64,000 bases of DNA from an uncultured Bacteroidia bacterium (GTDB lineage: Bacteria; Bacteroidota; Bacteroidia; Bacteroidales; UBA932): assembly GCA_902789445.1 (NCBI GenBank), contig CADAOB010000002.1, forward strand, positions 40,334-104,333, given 5' to 3'. Positions 7,777-17,906 of the stretch are shown here, piece after piece (position 1 is the stretch's first letter; each line of letters opens with the position of its first letter). Both the position numbers and the translations under genes were made by a program. Below the pieces are notes generated by a model. That model saw only the letters and a list, made by a program, of their open reading frames with translations, ran no database searches and was not told the origin of the DNA.

Positions 7777-10700
7777 ATGGATAAAAAACAGTTCAACAGG
7801 ATCAACCGGATCATCTCGCTGGCCGTAGCCGTACTTGCCTCGCTGGTCTATCTGCTCACCATCGAGCCCACCACCAGTTTCTGGGACTGCGGTGAATTCA
7901 TCGCCTCGTCCTACAAACTGGAAGTCGGCCACGCCCCCGGCAACATGGTCTTCAACCTGTTCGCCCGCATCTTCACGATCGTCTCCGGAGCCGCCCACGC
8001 CGCCGTCGCCGTCAATGCGATGAGCGCCCTCTGCTCCGGCCTGACCATCTTCTTCCTCTACCTGACCATCGTCCACTTCGGACGCAGGCTCCAGGAGAAG
8101 CGGGGACGGACACTCACCAAAGCCGGTGCCCTCGCGCTCTTCGGCGCAGGGATCGTGGGCGCTTTCGCCTACTGTTTTTCCGATACGTTCTGGTTCTCGG
8201 CCGTAGAAGGGGAAGTCTATGCGATGTCTTCGCTCTTCACCGCCGTGGTCTTCTGGGCGGCGCTCAAATGGGAAGAAGAAGCCGATACGCCGTATGCCAA
8301 CCGCTGGCTCATCCTCATCTGCTTCCTGATGGGCCTGTCCATCGGTGTCCACCTGCTCAACCTGCTGACCATTCCGGCCATCGTATTCCTTATTTATTAT
8401 AAAAAGCACCAGCAGCCCGTCACCTTCTGGCACCTGCTCGGCGTGCTGGCGCTTTCGGGCGTGATCCTGGCCGTCGTGCTCTTCGGCATCATTCCCTACC
8501 TGCCGCGCCTGGCCGCCGGCGTGGACCGCCTCTTCGTCAATGGATTCGGCGCCAAGTTCAATGTCGGCGCCACGGTCTTCATGGTGCTCTTCATGGCCAC
8601 CTGCTTCTTCCTGCTGTGGGCCTTCCGCCGGAAAGACAAAGCCATGGCCCACACCATCACCCTGATGGTCACCACCATCGTGATCGGCTACTCGCTCTTT
8701 ACTGTAACCATCATCCGTTCCAGCGCCGGAACGCCGATGAACGAGTACCAGCCCGACAATCCCTATACCCTGATCCGCTACCTGGGCCGCGAACAGTACG
8801 GTTCCACGCCGATCATCTACGGGCAATCCTTCAACTCGCCCTACGAGATCCAGGAGAAGCCCTACTACACGCCGCTCGACGGAAAATACTACCACGCCAC
8901 GAACGTGGACGCCACCTTCCCCTCCAGCGCGAAGATGCTTTTCCCGCGCATGTGGAATGCCTTCAAGGAGGAAGACAAGGCCTTCTACAAGAGCTATGTC
9001 ACCAAATACAAGACCCGCCGCGCCATGGTTTACGGCCGGGGGGTCAACTTCCAGGAGCCCTCGATGGCCGACAACCTGCGTTTCTTCTTCGACTACCAGG
9101 TCAACCACATGTACGTCCGCTACTTCCTGTGGAATTTCGTGGGCCGGCAGAACGACATCCACAGCGACACACCCGGCGACCTGAGCCGCGGCAACTGGGA
9201 AAGCGGCATCAAGTTCATCGACCAGCTGCGCCTGGGCGACCAGAGCGAAGGCCCCGACTTCATCGTCCACAACCGGGGTAAGAACCACTATTTCTTCCTG
9301 CCGCTGATCCTGGGCCTGATCGGCTTCTTCTTCCAGCTGCGTCACGACCCGCGCAACAGCTGGGTTACCGGCCTGCTCTTCCTGCTCACCGGCCTGGCCA
9401 TCGTGGTGTACCTCAACCAGAATCCTTTCCAGGTACGCGAGCGTGACTACGCATACGCGGGTTCCTTCTACGTGTTCGCCCTGTGGATCGGACTGGGTGT
9501 GCTGGCCCTGCAGGCCTGGTTCGAGAAACTGACCAAGAAGGAAGACGGCATGCCCGCCGCCGCGCTGGCCGTAGTCCTCGGCCTGGTGGTACCGGTGCTG
9601 ATGGGCTGCCAGAACTGGGACGACCACGACCGCAGCGGCCGCTACACCGCCCGCGACATGGCCTACAACCACCTCAACAACTGCGGTCCCAATGCCCTGC
9701 TGGTCACCCACGGCGACAACGACACCTTCCCGCTCTGGTATGCCCAGGAAGTGGAAGGCATCCGCACCGACGTGCGCATCGTCAACTCCTCGCTGCTGGG
9801 CACCGACTGGTACATCGACCAGATGAAGTGCCGTTTCTACGATTCCGCGCCGCTGAACATTTCCATTCCACGCAAACAGTACCTCTACGGAACCAACGAC
9901 TTCTGTCCGGTGATCGACGTGGTGGACCGCCCGATCCTGGCTTCCGAAGCCATCGGCATCTTCAAGGACGAACGCTACACCCGTGAGGGACAGGATTTCG
10001 TCCCGGGCCACAAACTGCTCGTGCCCGTCGACAAGGACAACGCCATCGCCGCCGGCATCGTGAAGGAAAGCATGCGCGACAGCATCCAGGACTACATCAC
10101 CCTGAATATCAACGGTAACAATATTACCAAGTTCGACCTCATCCTGCTCGACATCCTGGCAAACTACGACTGGTCGCGCCCCATCTGCTTTGTCTCCCGC
10201 CTGGAAGGAACCAAACTGGGACTCGAGCCCTGGTTGCAGTTCGACGGCTTCGTATATAAACTGGTCCCTTTCCTCAACGATTATTCCGACCGGGAAGCCA
10301 CGGTCGATGCCGACCGGCTCTACGACCTGATCATGAACACCTACCGTCTCGAATCGATGGCCGACACCACGGTTCACTGGGACTACCAGAATATTTTCAC
10401 CTTCAGCGCCGTCGTTCCGGTGCGCGACATTTTCGCCACGGCTTCTACGGCCCTGATTGAACGGGGTGAGAACCAGAAAGCCGAAGAAGTGCTCGACAAG
10501 TGCATCGCCTCGATGCCCGCCAAGAACTTCCCGTACAATGTCTCCCTGCTCCGCGGCCTCAACGAGTGGTCGGTCCTGACACTTATCGAAAACTACTTCC
10601 GCCTCGGAAAAGCCGAGAAAGCCGTCGCCGTGGGAGACCAGCTCGCCGATGAAACGCTCAAGACCATCCTCTATTACTCGATGCCGACCGGTCCGGGACC

Positions 10701-10830
10701 CGACGACATCCTGAGCAAGAAACTGGCTGATGACGCGGCGACGATCTACTTCTACCTGGTCCGCATCTACAACAACTTCGGACAGAAAGAAGCAGCCGCC
10801 CGCCTCGAGGAAAAGCTGAAAAACGCTTAG
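7777..10830 (+). CDS. DUF2723 (TMEM260-like) membrane glycosyltransferase family protein
   Basis: A 1017-residue protein with a polytopic membrane N-terminal half and a soluble C-terminal half. The DUF2723 hallmark TIEPTTSFWDCGEFIASSYK is at residues 24-43, followed by GHAPGNMVFNLFARIF, where the family usually has GHPPGAP. The membrane part resembles C-type (GT-C) glycosyltransferases, and the human relative TMEM260 is a protein O-mannosyltransferase. Bacteroidota O-glycosylate exported proteins, so a role in periplasmic protein glycosylation is plausible but not shown. The C-terminal 150 residues look helical and TPR-like (ALIERGENQKAEEVLDKC). It ends 10 bases before the convergent PD40 gene. 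Confidence 0.82.
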   Translation: MDKKQFNRINRIISLAVAVLASLVYLLTIEPTTSFWDCGEFIASSYKLEVGHAPGNMVFNLFARIFTIVSGAAHAAVAVNAMSALCSGLTIFFLYLTIVHFGRRLQEKRGRTLTKAGALALFGAGIVGAFAYCFSDTFWFSAVEGEVYAMSSLFTAVVFWAALKWEEEADTPYANRWLILICFLMGLSIGVHLLNLLTIPAIVFLIYYKKHQQPVTFWHLLGVLALSGVILAVVLFGIIPYLPRLAAGVDRLFVNGFGAKFNVGATVFMVLFMATCFFLLWAFRRKDKAMAHTITLMVTTIVIGYSLFTVTIIRSSAGTPMNEYQPDNPYTLIRYLGREQYGSTPIIYGQSFNSPYEIQEKPYYTPLDGKYYHATNVDATFPSSAKMLFPRMWNAFKEEDKAFYKSYVTKYKTRRAMVYGRGVNFQEPSMADNLRFFFDYQVNHMYVRYFLWNFVGRQNDIHSDTPGDLSRGNWESGIKFIDQLRLGDQSEGPDFIVHNRGKNHYFFLPLILGLIGFFFQLRHDPRNSWVTGLLFLLTGLAIVVYLNQNPFQVRERDYAYAGSFYVFALWIGLGVLALQAWFEKLTKKEDGMPAAALAVVLGLVVPVLMGCQNWDDHDRSGRYTARDMAYNHLNNCGPNALLVTHGDNDTFPLWYAQEVEGIRTDVRIVNSSLLGTDWYIDQMKCRFYDSAPLNISIPRKQYLYGTNDFCPVIDVVDRPILASEAIGIFKDERYTREGQDFVPGHKLLVPVDKDNAIAAGIVKESMRDSIQDYITLNINGNNITKFDLILLDILANYDWSRPICFVSRLEGTKLGLEPWLQFDGFVYKLVPFLNDYSDREATVDADRLYDLIMNTYRLESMADTTVHWDYQNIFTFSAVVPVRDIFATASTALIERGENQKAEEVLDKCIASMPAKNFPYNVSLLRGLNEWSVLTLIENYFRLGKAEKAVAVGDQLADETLKTILYYSMPTGPGPDDILSKKLADDAATIYFYLVRIYNNFGQKEAAARLEEKLKNA

Positions 10831-10840
10831 CGCCCCCTGA

Positions 10841-11983
10841 TTATTTTACAATCCTGACTTCCTCGGTGATGACTTTCACCGAGGATTCTTGTTTACGGGC
10901 CTTCGAGAGGGACAACGGCTTGCCGTTGTCAAAGGCGATGACGAAGGCCGTGGGGAAAAGCCGCCGGACGGCCGGCAGCGCCAGCTCCGCTTCGGTATAG
11001 GTCCGGAAGAGGCCGGCCGCGCAAAGTTTCTTGCCGGAACGCTGGGGATGGACGTACACCGGGCTGATGCCTTTCAACTGCCGTACGGAAGGCTTCGAAC
11101 CCGACACGAACAGTTGGATCTGATAGACCAGGCCGGCGGGCAGATTGTTGTTTTCCGCAAAGGCCCCCGGGCCGGATGTCGTAAATTCATAGTCGAAAAC
11201 CTCGACCGGTTCTTCGAAATCGATCTTCGGGACCGGGCCGAAACTGCGCTTTGCAAACGCGTAGCCCCCGTCAGGCTGCGTGACGGACAGCGCGGCGAGT
11301 CGCTGCGCCTCTCCGCTCTTGAGCGGCGCATAGACCGGGGTCTCCTGCCGCAGGACATAGATCACCATCGAATCTTTCGCGCAGGAGCGGTTCGAGGCCA
11401 TCAGGCTGTAGCGGCCGTCGGGCGTGTCGCAGAACAGCAGGTCGTCCGCCGCTGAATTAAAGGGAAATCCCATGTTCTGGACGTGTCCCCAGACCTGTCG
11501 CTGCGGATCCCAGGTGGCGACATAGAGGTCATAGCCACCCATCCCGAACAGGCCGTCCGAGGCAAAATACAGCCGGCGGCCGTCGGGGGAAAGCATCGGG
11601 AAAATCTCGTTGCCCGGGGAGACGGCTTCGTCGCACACGGGCTCCGGCGTACTCCAGCGCGTGGTATCGACCGGCTCGCTGCGGACGATATCGTAGTCGC
11701 CGGCAGGCGTCTGCCGCGCCAGGTATAGGACCTGTGTTTCCTGCGGATACCAGTTCCGGTCACTGCCCCAGCCCCGATCGGCCAGGTGGCTGTACCAGAG
11801 GAAAAAATCACTGCGCGCCACCCGTTTTTCAGCCACCACGGCCGGGTGGGCGGCATATTGCATGAGCACTTGCTGGTTTTCCGCCTCGATCTGGCGCTTC
11901 AAGGCCAGGCTGTCCACAGCCTGTCCGTGCAGCAACGTCGTCAGCATCAAGGCACTCGATAGCGTCAAAAACAATCTTTTCAT
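10841..11983 (-). CDS. Secreted PD40 beta-propeller protein with SPOR-like C-terminus
   Basis: A 380-residue protein with a signal peptide (MKRLFLTLSSALMLTTLLHGQA). The middle carries PD40/WD40-like Tol-Pal propeller motifs (GNEIFPMLSPDGRRLYFASDG, then GGYDLYVATW and SAADDLLFCDTPDGRYSLMASNR). The last 100 residues (GLVYQIQLFVSGSKPS, AAGLFRTYTEAELALPAVRRLF) fit a SPOR-like fold, which in other proteins binds peptidoglycan. A periplasmic, cell-wall-associated role is therefore inferred. Similar Bacteroidota proteins accompany OmpA-type or gliding genes, but no such partner is adjacent. It is convergent with the DUF2723 gene and divergent from secDF. Confidence 0.65.
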   Translation of the reverse strand: MKRLFLTLSSALMLTTLLHGQAVDSLALKRQIEAENQQVLMQYAAHPAVVAEKRVARSDFFLWYSHLADRGWGSDRNWYPQETQVLYLARQTPAGDYDIVRSEPVDTTRWSTPEPVCDEAVSPGNEIFPMLSPDGRRLYFASDGLFGMGGYDLYVATWDPQRQVWGHVQNMGFPFNSAADDLLFCDTPDGRYSLMASNRSCAKDSMVIYVLRQETPVYAPLKSGEAQRLAALSVTQPDGGYAFAKRSFGPVPKIDFEEPVEVFDYEFTTSGPGAFAENNNLPAGLVYQIQLFVSGSKPSVRQLKGISPVYVHPQRSGKKLCAAGLFRTYTEAELALPAVRRLFPTAFVIAFDNGKPLSLSKARKQESSVKVITEEVRIVK

Positions 11984-12047
11984 TGACTTGGGGCAGATTT
12001 TTCGACAACAAATTTAGGTAAATCCTTTAGATATTGGGAAAAAAGTG

Positions 12048-12055
12048 TAATTTTG
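12048..12055 (+). promoter_or_regulatory. Promoter -7 box (TAATTTTG) for secDF
   Basis: TAATTTTG matches TAnnTTTG. A TTTA about 18 bases upstream is a weak -33 candidate. The predicted leader to the ATG at 12112 is about 54 bases and AT-rich. Confidence 0.55.
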
Positions 12056-12111
12056 CAGGCTACTTTCGAATAAAAGCGTATTTGAAATATTAATTTAAAA
12101 ATAACACATTT

Positions 12112-15100
12112 ATGCAAAGCAAAGGCGCCATTACATTTGTGGCCATTCTCATCGGCTTGGCCTGTGTGTTCCAGCTGTCTTTCACGGCTGCGACCGCCAT
12201 ACAGGAAAGCAAGGCTGCCAAAGCTGCCGACAAAGTCATCGAGCAGGTGCAGCAGAGTCCTTCGTTTGCAGAGGTTTCCGAACTGAACCGGGCATTCTAC
12301 CTCGACTCCGTCCGGACGAACGCCAACAAGGCTTACCTCGACTCCATCGCAAGCAAGAAGGTTTACTTCAATTACACGTACAAGAATGTCAAGGAGAAGG
12401 AACTCAACCTCGGTCTTGACCTGAAAGGCGGTATGAACATCGTCCTTCAGCTCGACCTGGCCGAACTCGTGCGTTCCTGCGCCCGCGAAAAGACAACGGA
12501 AGAATTCAACAAGGCCATGGCCCTCGCCCAGGAGCGTGCCGACCAGACCCATGAAGACTTCATCTCCCTGTTCGCGGTCGCCTGGGACGAAGTGGCTCCC
12601 GGCAAACGCCTGTCTTTCGACATCGACCTCGACAAGCTCAGCGGTGACGTGAAGAACAAATCGAAGGCGACCAACGACGAGATCATCGCCCTGCTCAAGG
12701 ACGAGGCCAAGAGCGCCATCGACAACTCCTACCAGGTGGTCGAGCGCCGTGTCAACCAGTTCGGTGTGGCACAGCCCAACATCCAGAAAGTGGCCGGCAC
12801 CGGCCGCATCCTGGTCGAGCTTCCGGGCGTGAAGGAGCCGGAGCGCGTGCGCAAGCTCCTGCAGGGTACCGCCTCCCTCGAATTCTGGGAGACCTACACC
12901 GCCCAGGAGATCCAGCCCTACCTCCAGGAACTCAACGAGACCATCCGTCTCCAGAACGAGGCGCTGGAATCCGCTGAGGGCAGCGAGGAAACCAAGGTGG
13001 CTGAAAAGCCCGCCGAGGAAAAGAGCCTCGAAGCTGAACTGGCCGCCGCCAGCGACGAGAAAGCCAGCGAAACCGAGGATTATATCCGCAAGGCCAACCC
13101 GGTCTTCAGCCGTCTCCAGATGTTCGGCGGCAATTCCGCCCTGCTGGGTATCGCCCACTATCGCGACACCGCCCAGATCAACGCCTGGCTTGCCGCCAAC
13201 CGCGGCCTCTTCCCGGGCGACTTCGTCCCGGCCTGGAGCTTCAAGGCTTTCGTCGGGGAAAACGTCCTTCCCGATACCTATTATGAACTGATCGCCCTCA
13301 AGAGCCATGTTGGCAAGGGTCCCGCCCTCGACGGCAAATACATCGCTTCGGCCAGCGTCAACTACAACCAGATGACCGGTGCGCCGGAAGTCAGCATGGC
13401 CATGAACAGCAAAGGCGCCATCGAGTGGGAAAACATCACCGGCGAGAACGTCGGCCACCAGATCGCCATCGTCATGGACGGCCAGGTCTATTCCTACCCG
13501 AACGTCCAGAGCAAGATCAGCGGCGGCAACTCCTCGATCTCGGGCAACTTCACCCAGCAGGATGCCGACGACCTTGCCAACGTGCTCAAATCCGGTAAGC
13601 TGTCCACCCCCGCCCGCATCGTCCAGGAGCAGGTGGTCGGCCCGTCCCTGGGTAGCGCTTCCATCCGTGCCGGTATGATCTCGTTCATCATCGCCTTCAT
13701 CCTGATCCTGATCTATATGATCATCTTCTACCGCAAGGCCGGTGTGGCCGCCGATATCGCACTGCTCTGCAACGTGCTCTTCCTCTTCGGCGCCCTGGCC
13801 TCCTTCGGTACGGTGTTCACACTTTCGGGTATCGCCGGTCTCGTGTTGACGATGGGTATGGCCGTTGACGCCAACGTGATCATCTACGAGCGCGTCAAGG
13901 AAGAACTCAACGCCGGCAAGGCCCTGCGCCTGGCCATCAGCGACGGTTACAAGAACGCCTACTCGGCCATCCTCGACGGCCAGATCACGACGATCCTCAC
14001 CGGTATCATCCTCTACATCTTCGGCAGCGGTACCATCAAGGGCTTCGCCGCCGTGCTGGTCATCGGTATCATCACCTCGGTGCTGACCTCCATCTTCATC
14101 ACCCGACTGATCTTCGAATCGCAGCTCAAACGCGGCAAGGACATCTCCTTCTACTCCAACTGGTCGAAGAACTTCCTCAAGAACACGCATATCGACTTCC
14201 TCGGCAAACGGAAGATGACCTACCTGATCTCCGGCGCCGTCTGCCTCATCTGCCTGGTGTTCATCTTCACCAAGGGCTTCTCCCTGGGTGTGGACTTCAG
14301 CGGCGGCCGTACCTACACGGTCCGTTTCGACCAGCAGGTCACGCCTGAGCAGGTGCGTGCAGCCCTCCTCGACGAGTTCGGCGAATCCTCCGAAGTCAAA
14401 CAGTTCGGTGGTGCCTCCCAGATGCGTATCACCACCAAATACATGGTCGGCGACAAGTCCTCCGAGACGGACCGCCTCATTGAAGGCAAACTCTATAATG
14501 CCCTCAAAGGCTTCTACGCCAACGACCTGACCCTCGAAGGCTTCACCTCCACACTTGAAAACCCGAACGGTATCATTTCGAGCGACCGCGTGGATGCCTC
14601 CATCGCCAGCGAGATGAAACGCGACGCCGTGATCGCCGTGATCATCGCCCTGATTGTGATCTTCGGTTACATCGCCATCCGGTTCAAGAACTGGACCTGG
14701 GGTCTTGGCGGTGTCAGCTCGCTGATCCACAACTCGATCATCGTCATCGGCTTCTACTCGATCTTCAGCGGCATCCTGCCGTTCACCCTCGACGTGGACC
14801 AGACCTTCATCGCGGCTGTGCTGACCATCATCGGTTACTCGATCAACGACAACGTGGTGATCTTCGACCGTATCCGTGAGTACCGGACCCTGTTCCCGAA
14901 ACGGCCGCTCGAACAGAACATCAACGAAGCTCTGAACTCGACCCTGTCGCGTACCATCAACACCTCCGTCAGTACGCTGCTCGTGCTGATCGCCATCGCC
15001 ATCTTCGGCGGCGAAAGCATCCGCGGCTTCTCGGTCTCCCTGGCCCTGGGCGTGATTGTCGGTACCTACGCTTCGATCTTCATCGGTACGCCGATCATGT

Positions 15101-15147
15101 ACGACCTCAACCGCAAGAAGATTGCAAAGGCTGAAAAGGCCAAATAA
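12112..15147 (+). CDS. secDF: SecDF fused protein-export membrane protein
   Basis: A 1011-residue fusion of SecD and SecF, the proton-driven factor that pulls preproteins across the inner membrane with SecYEG. SecD features are the N-terminal membrane segment, the LNLGLDLKGGMNIVLQLDL motif near residue 100, the VDANVIIYERVKEEL motif in TM4 near residue 585, and the periplasmic P1 domain between. SecF begins near residue 700 with GVDFSGGRTYTVRF and repeats the motif as YSINDNVVIFDRIREY. A Glu/Ala/Lys-rich insert (about residues 285-325) sits in P1 and is low complexity. Fusion is the norm in Bacteroidota. The start is the ATG after the TAATTTTG promoter, and a strong terminator follows. Confidence 0.96.
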   Translation: MQSKGAITFVAILIGLACVFQLSFTAATAIQESKAAKAADKVIEQVQQSPSFAEVSELNRAFYLDSVRTNANKAYLDSIASKKVYFNYTYKNVKEKELNLGLDLKGGMNIVLQLDLAELVRSCAREKTTEEFNKAMALAQERADQTHEDFISLFAVAWDEVAPGKRLSFDIDLDKLSGDVKNKSKATNDEIIALLKDEAKSAIDNSYQVVERRVNQFGVAQPNIQKVAGTGRILVELPGVKEPERVRKLLQGTASLEFWETYTAQEIQPYLQELNETIRLQNEALESAEGSEETKVAEKPAEEKSLEAELAAASDEKASETEDYIRKANPVFSRLQMFGGNSALLGIAHYRDTAQINAWLAANRGLFPGDFVPAWSFKAFVGENVLPDTYYELIALKSHVGKGPALDGKYIASASVNYNQMTGAPEVSMAMNSKGAIEWENITGENVGHQIAIVMDGQVYSYPNVQSKISGGNSSISGNFTQQDADDLANVLKSGKLSTPARIVQEQVVGPSLGSASIRAGMISFIIAFILILIYMIIFYRKAGVAADIALLCNVLFLFGALASFGTVFTLSGIAGLVLTMGMAVDANVIIYERVKEELNAGKALRLAISDGYKNAYSAILDGQITTILTGIILYIFGSGTIKGFAAVLVIGIITSVLTSIFITRLIFESQLKRGKDISFYSNWSKNFLKNTHIDFLGKRKMTYLISGAVCLICLVFIFTKGFSLGVDFSGGRTYTVRFDQQVTPEQVRAALLDEFGESSEVKQFGGASQMRITTKYMVGDKSSETDRLIEGKLYNALKGFYANDLTLEGFTSTLENPNGIISSDRVDASIASEMKRDAVIAVIIALIVIFGYIAIRFKNWTWGLGGVSSLIHNSIIVIGFYSIFSGILPFTLDVDQTFIAAVLTIIGYSINDNVVIFDRIREYRTLFPKRPLEQNINEALNSTLSRTINTSVSTLLVLIAIAIFGGESIRGFSVSLALGVIVGTYASIFIGTPIMYDLNRKKIAKAEKAK

Positions 15148-15168
15148 AGCCTGACAGACCAAACAAAC

Positions 15169-15202
15169 AAAAGAAGGGTGACCGGATGGTCACCCTTCTT
15201 TT
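15169..15202. terminator. Bidirectional terminator between secDF and the NSS transporter gene
   Basis: A perfect 15-bp stem (15169-15183 with 15188-15202, core AAGAAGGGTGACC) and a GGAT loop, followed on the plus strand by TTGTTTT. On the minus strand TTTTGTTTG follows. It lies 21 bases after the secDF stop and 16 bases beyond the convergent transporter stop, so it can serve both. Confidence 0.85.
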
Positions 15203-15218
15203 GTTTTCTGAACGCCCG

Positions 15219-16601
15219 CTATATCCACTGAAAGATTGCAATCGTGACGATGGCGGCGGGAGCCAGATAGCGGACCAGGAAGGTGATCGTATCGATGAGC
15301 CAGGCGGGTATACGGAGGGCCCCGCTGTTGGTCAGTTCATCGTGGATCACCTGACGGCCGAGTTTCCAGCCCACAAAGAGGACGACCAGCAGGCCACCGA
15401 TGAGCATCAGGACATTAGCAGAGACAAAGTCGAAGAAATCGAAAATCGTCTTGCCGAACAGCTTCCAGTCGCTCAAGACACCTTGTGACAGAGAGCACAG
15501 GCAGCCCAGGATCCAGAGTACGGACAGACTGATCGCGACAGCGCTGCGCCGCTTGATATGGAACTCTTCGATGCAGAAAGCGACGATGACCTCCAGCAGC
15601 GAGATCGAAGAAGTCACAGCGGCAAGCAGCAGTGCGACAAAGAAAAGGATCGCAATGACACCACCCAGGGGAAGCTGGCTGAAAATATGCGGCAACGTGA
15701 TGAACACCAGACCGGGACCTTCGCCGGGACTGATGCCATAGGCAAAAACGGCCGGCATGATGGCACAGCCTGCAATCAAGGCAAACAAAGTGTCGGCAAG
15801 GGCCGTCTGCGCGGATATGGACACAATCTTCTCCTTGCGGGAAACATACGAACCGTAGGTGATGGCCATTCCGCTGCCCAGCGAGAGCGAGAAAAACGCC
15901 TGTCCGAGGGCTGCCAGGAAAGTATTGGCCGTCACTTCCGACCAATCCGGTTTGAAGAGATAGTCAATGCCGGCCCCGGCGCCCGGCAGCGTGAGCGAAC
16001 GTACGGCTATGCCGATGATGATCAGGAACAACAGTGGCATCATCACTTTCGAGAACTTCTCGATGCCATTCTTGACGCCCAGGATGACAATCAGGCCTGA
16101 TAGCAAGAGGAATATCGTATGGCAGACCAGCGGCTGCCAGGACGACGCAGCAAAATCCGAGAAAATGGAGGAGAGCGCCGCACTGTCACCGCCCCGTGTG
16201 AAGTCAAAGCGGAAGGCTTTGAAAAGATACTCGATGCCCCAGCCGCCGACAACGGAATAAAACGAGAGGATCATCACGCAGCACAAGACCGCCAGAATGC
16301 CCGCAAAACCCCAGCGGCTTTCCGGCGCCAGCTTCTTGAAAGCCCCCCGGGCATTGGCCTGGCTCCGGCGCCCGATGATGAATTCGGACATCAGGATCGG
16401 AATGCCGATCAGGATGACGAATGCCAGATAGATGATGATAAAAGCCGCACCGCCGTTTTCGCCGACCAGGTAGGGAAAGCGCCAGAGATTTCCCAGTCCT
16501 ACGGCGGAACCGGCCAGGGCGACCAGGACGCCGAAAGAACTGCCGAAATTATCGCGGGAACCGTGATGATGCGCAGGCTGCGCACTATTTGCGTCTTTCA
16601 T
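15219..16601 (-). CDS. Sodium-dependent NSS-family transporter
   Basis: A 460-residue membrane protein of the neurotransmitter:sodium symporter family (LeuT fold), probably importing an amino acid with sodium. The TM1 hallmark is visible (GVLVALAGSAVGLGNLWRFPYLVGENGGAAF), with the unwound NLWRFP region, and about 11-12 hydrophobic segments follow. Later conserved segments include FFSLSLGSGMAITYGSYV (TM6 region). The ATG at 16601 was chosen because it precedes the conserved N-terminus by 17 residues; an upstream in-frame ATG would run 34 residues into folA. It overlaps the folA stop by 17 bases and is the last gene of the operon. Substrate unknown. Confidence 0.88.
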   Translation of the reverse strand: MKDANSAQPAHHHGSRDNFGSSFGVLVALAGSAVGLGNLWRFPYLVGENGGAAFIIIYLAFVILIGIPILMSEFIIGRRSQANARGAFKKLAPESRWGFAGILAVLCCVMILSFYSVVGGWGIEYLFKAFRFDFTRGGDSAALSSIFSDFAASSWQPLVCHTIFLLLSGLIVILGVKNGIEKFSKVMMPLLFLIIIGIAVRSLTLPGAGAGIDYLFKPDWSEVTANTFLAALGQAFFSLSLGSGMAITYGSYVSRKEKIVSISAQTALADTLFALIAGCAIMPAVFAYGISPGEGPGLVFITLPHIFSQLPLGGVIAILFFVALLLAAVTSSISLLEVIVAFCIEEFHIKRRSAVAISLSVLWILGCLCSLSQGVLSDWKLFGKTIFDFFDFVSANVLMLIGGLLVVLFVGWKLGRQVIHDELTNSGALRIPAWLIDTITFLVRYLAPAAIVTIAIFQWI

Positions 16602-17094
16602 AGAGCAGGAATGTATAGTCGAAACCCGAGGCTTCATCGTGATAACGGATACTTCGGAGGACTTCCTGCCACTGGGCGGGATCGATGTCGGGGAAGAAGG
16701 CATCTGCCGGTTCCACGACCGTATGGATGCGCGTCACGTACACCCGGTCGGCCCGCCCGATCATCTGGCGGTACATCATGCCACCGCCGATGATGAATAT
16801 CTCGCGGGCTCCGGCGGCCGCGGCGAGGGCATCGTCGGGCGAGGAAAAGAATTCCGCGCCGGAGGCCCGGTCGGCTTCGGTCACCGGCTGGTCTGAGACA
16901 ACCAGATTGCGCCGGCCCGGAAGCGGACGGCCGTTGAACGAACGCCAGGTGGCTAGACCCATGATGACCGGATGGCCCATCGTAATGCGTTTGAAATACT
17001 GGAAATCGGCGGAAATGTGCCACGGTATCAGGCCGCGGTATCCGATGGCGTTGTTTTCGGCGGCTGCGCCGATCAGGCTGATGTTATCTTTCAT
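16585..17094 (-). CDS. folA: Dihydrofolate reductase
   Basis: A 169-residue NADPH-dependent enzyme that reduces dihydrofolate made by thymidylate synthase. Family motifs are [31 protein letters not shown] at the N-terminus (substrate and Met20-loop region, with Asp at the proton-donor position), [13 protein letters not shown] for NADPH binding and [14 protein letters not shown] near residue 100. The normal G-R after VIMG is replaced by GLATW, a small deviation from GRxTW. The ATG overlaps the thyA stop by four bases (ATGA), so the pair is translationally coupled and functionally linked in the thymidylate cycle. Confidence 0.95.
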   Translation of the reverse strand: MKDNISLIGAAAENNAIGYRGLIPWHISADFQYFKRITMGHPVIMGLATWRSFNGRPLPGRRNLVVSDQPVTEADRASGAEFFSSPDDALAAAAGAREIFIIGGGMMYRQMIGRADRVYVTRIHTVVEPADAFFPDIDPAQWQEVLRSIRYHDEASGFDYTFLLYERRK

Positions 17095-17885
17095 ACGGCA
17101 ACGGGGGCTTTGATGGCCGGCCAGGGATCGTAGCCGGTCAGGGTGAAATCTTCATAAACAAAATCCAGCAGGTTTTTCCGTGCGGGATTAAGGGTCATGG
17201 TCGGAAGCGGGCGCGGCTCGCGGGATAGCTGGAGCGCCACTTGCTCGTGATGGTTCGAATAGATGTGGACATCCCCGAAAGTGTGCACGAAATCGCCCGG
17301 CTTCAGGTCGCAGACCTGCGCCACCATCATCGTCAGCAGGGCATACGAAGCGATATTGAAGGGGACGCCCAGGAAAACATCGGCGCTGCGCTGATAGAGC
17401 TGGCAACTGAGACGCCCTTGCGAGACATAGAATTGGAACAGCGTATGGCAGGGCGGCAGGGCCATCTTGTCCACTTCTGCGGGATTCCAGGCTGAGACGA
17501 TCAGGCGCCGGCTGTCGGGATTGCGCCGGATCTGCGCCACCACGTCGGAAAGCTGGTCGATGGTCCGGCCGTCCGGCGCGGGCCAGGAGCGCCACTGGTG
17601 TCCGTACACAGGGCCCAGTTCACCGTTTTCATCCGCCCATTCATCCCAGATGGAAACACCGTGTTCCTTCAGGTAACGGATGTTGGTGTCGCCGGCGATG
17701 AACCAGAGCAGTTCATAGATGATGGATTTCAAGTGGACTTTCTTGGTGGTCAGCAGCGGAAAACCTTCGGACAGGTCAAAGCGCATCTGGTAGCCGAAAA
17801 CGCTGGTCGTGCCGGTCCCGGTCCGGTCGCCCTTGAAGACGCCGTTTTTTTCAATATGCCGCAGCAGGTCGAGATATTGCTTCAT
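17091..17885 (-). CDS. thyA: Thymidylate synthase
   Basis: A 264-residue enzyme, the same length as E. coli ThyA, that converts dUMP and methylene-tetrahydrofolate to dTMP and dihydrofolate. The catalytic Cys is in [14 protein letters not shown] (about residue 146). The phosphate-binding Arg lies in [10 protein letters not shown], with [16 protein letters not shown] and [20 protein letters not shown] downstream. It is followed by folA with a four-base overlap and preceded by the EEP-family gene with a 21-base gap. Confidence 0.97.
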   Translation of the reverse strand: MKQYLDLLRHIEKNGVFKGDRTGTGTTSVFGYQMRFDLSEGFPLLTTKKVHLKSIIYELLWFIAGDTNIRYLKEHGVSIWDEWADENGELGPVYGHQWRSWPAPDGRTIDQLSDVVAQIRRNPDSRRLIVSAWNPAEVDKMALPPCHTLFQFYVSQGRLSCQLYQRSADVFLGVPFNIASYALLTMMVAQVCDLKPGDFVHTFGDVHIYSNHHEQVALQLSREPRPLPTMTLNPARKNLLDFVYEDFTLTGYDPWPAIKAPVAV

Positions 17886-17906
17886 AACTTCAAATATACG
17901 AATTTT

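Noticed and set aside
11980-15162. A 1060-codon open frame on the minus strand opposite secDF, and similar long frames opposite the DUF2723 gene (7675-10377) and the coiled-coil lipoprotein (26138-29005 plus)
   Set aside because: They mirror GC-rich genes with clear families or signal peptides on the other strand, have low-complexity Val/Gly/Asp-rich composition and no recognisable domain.
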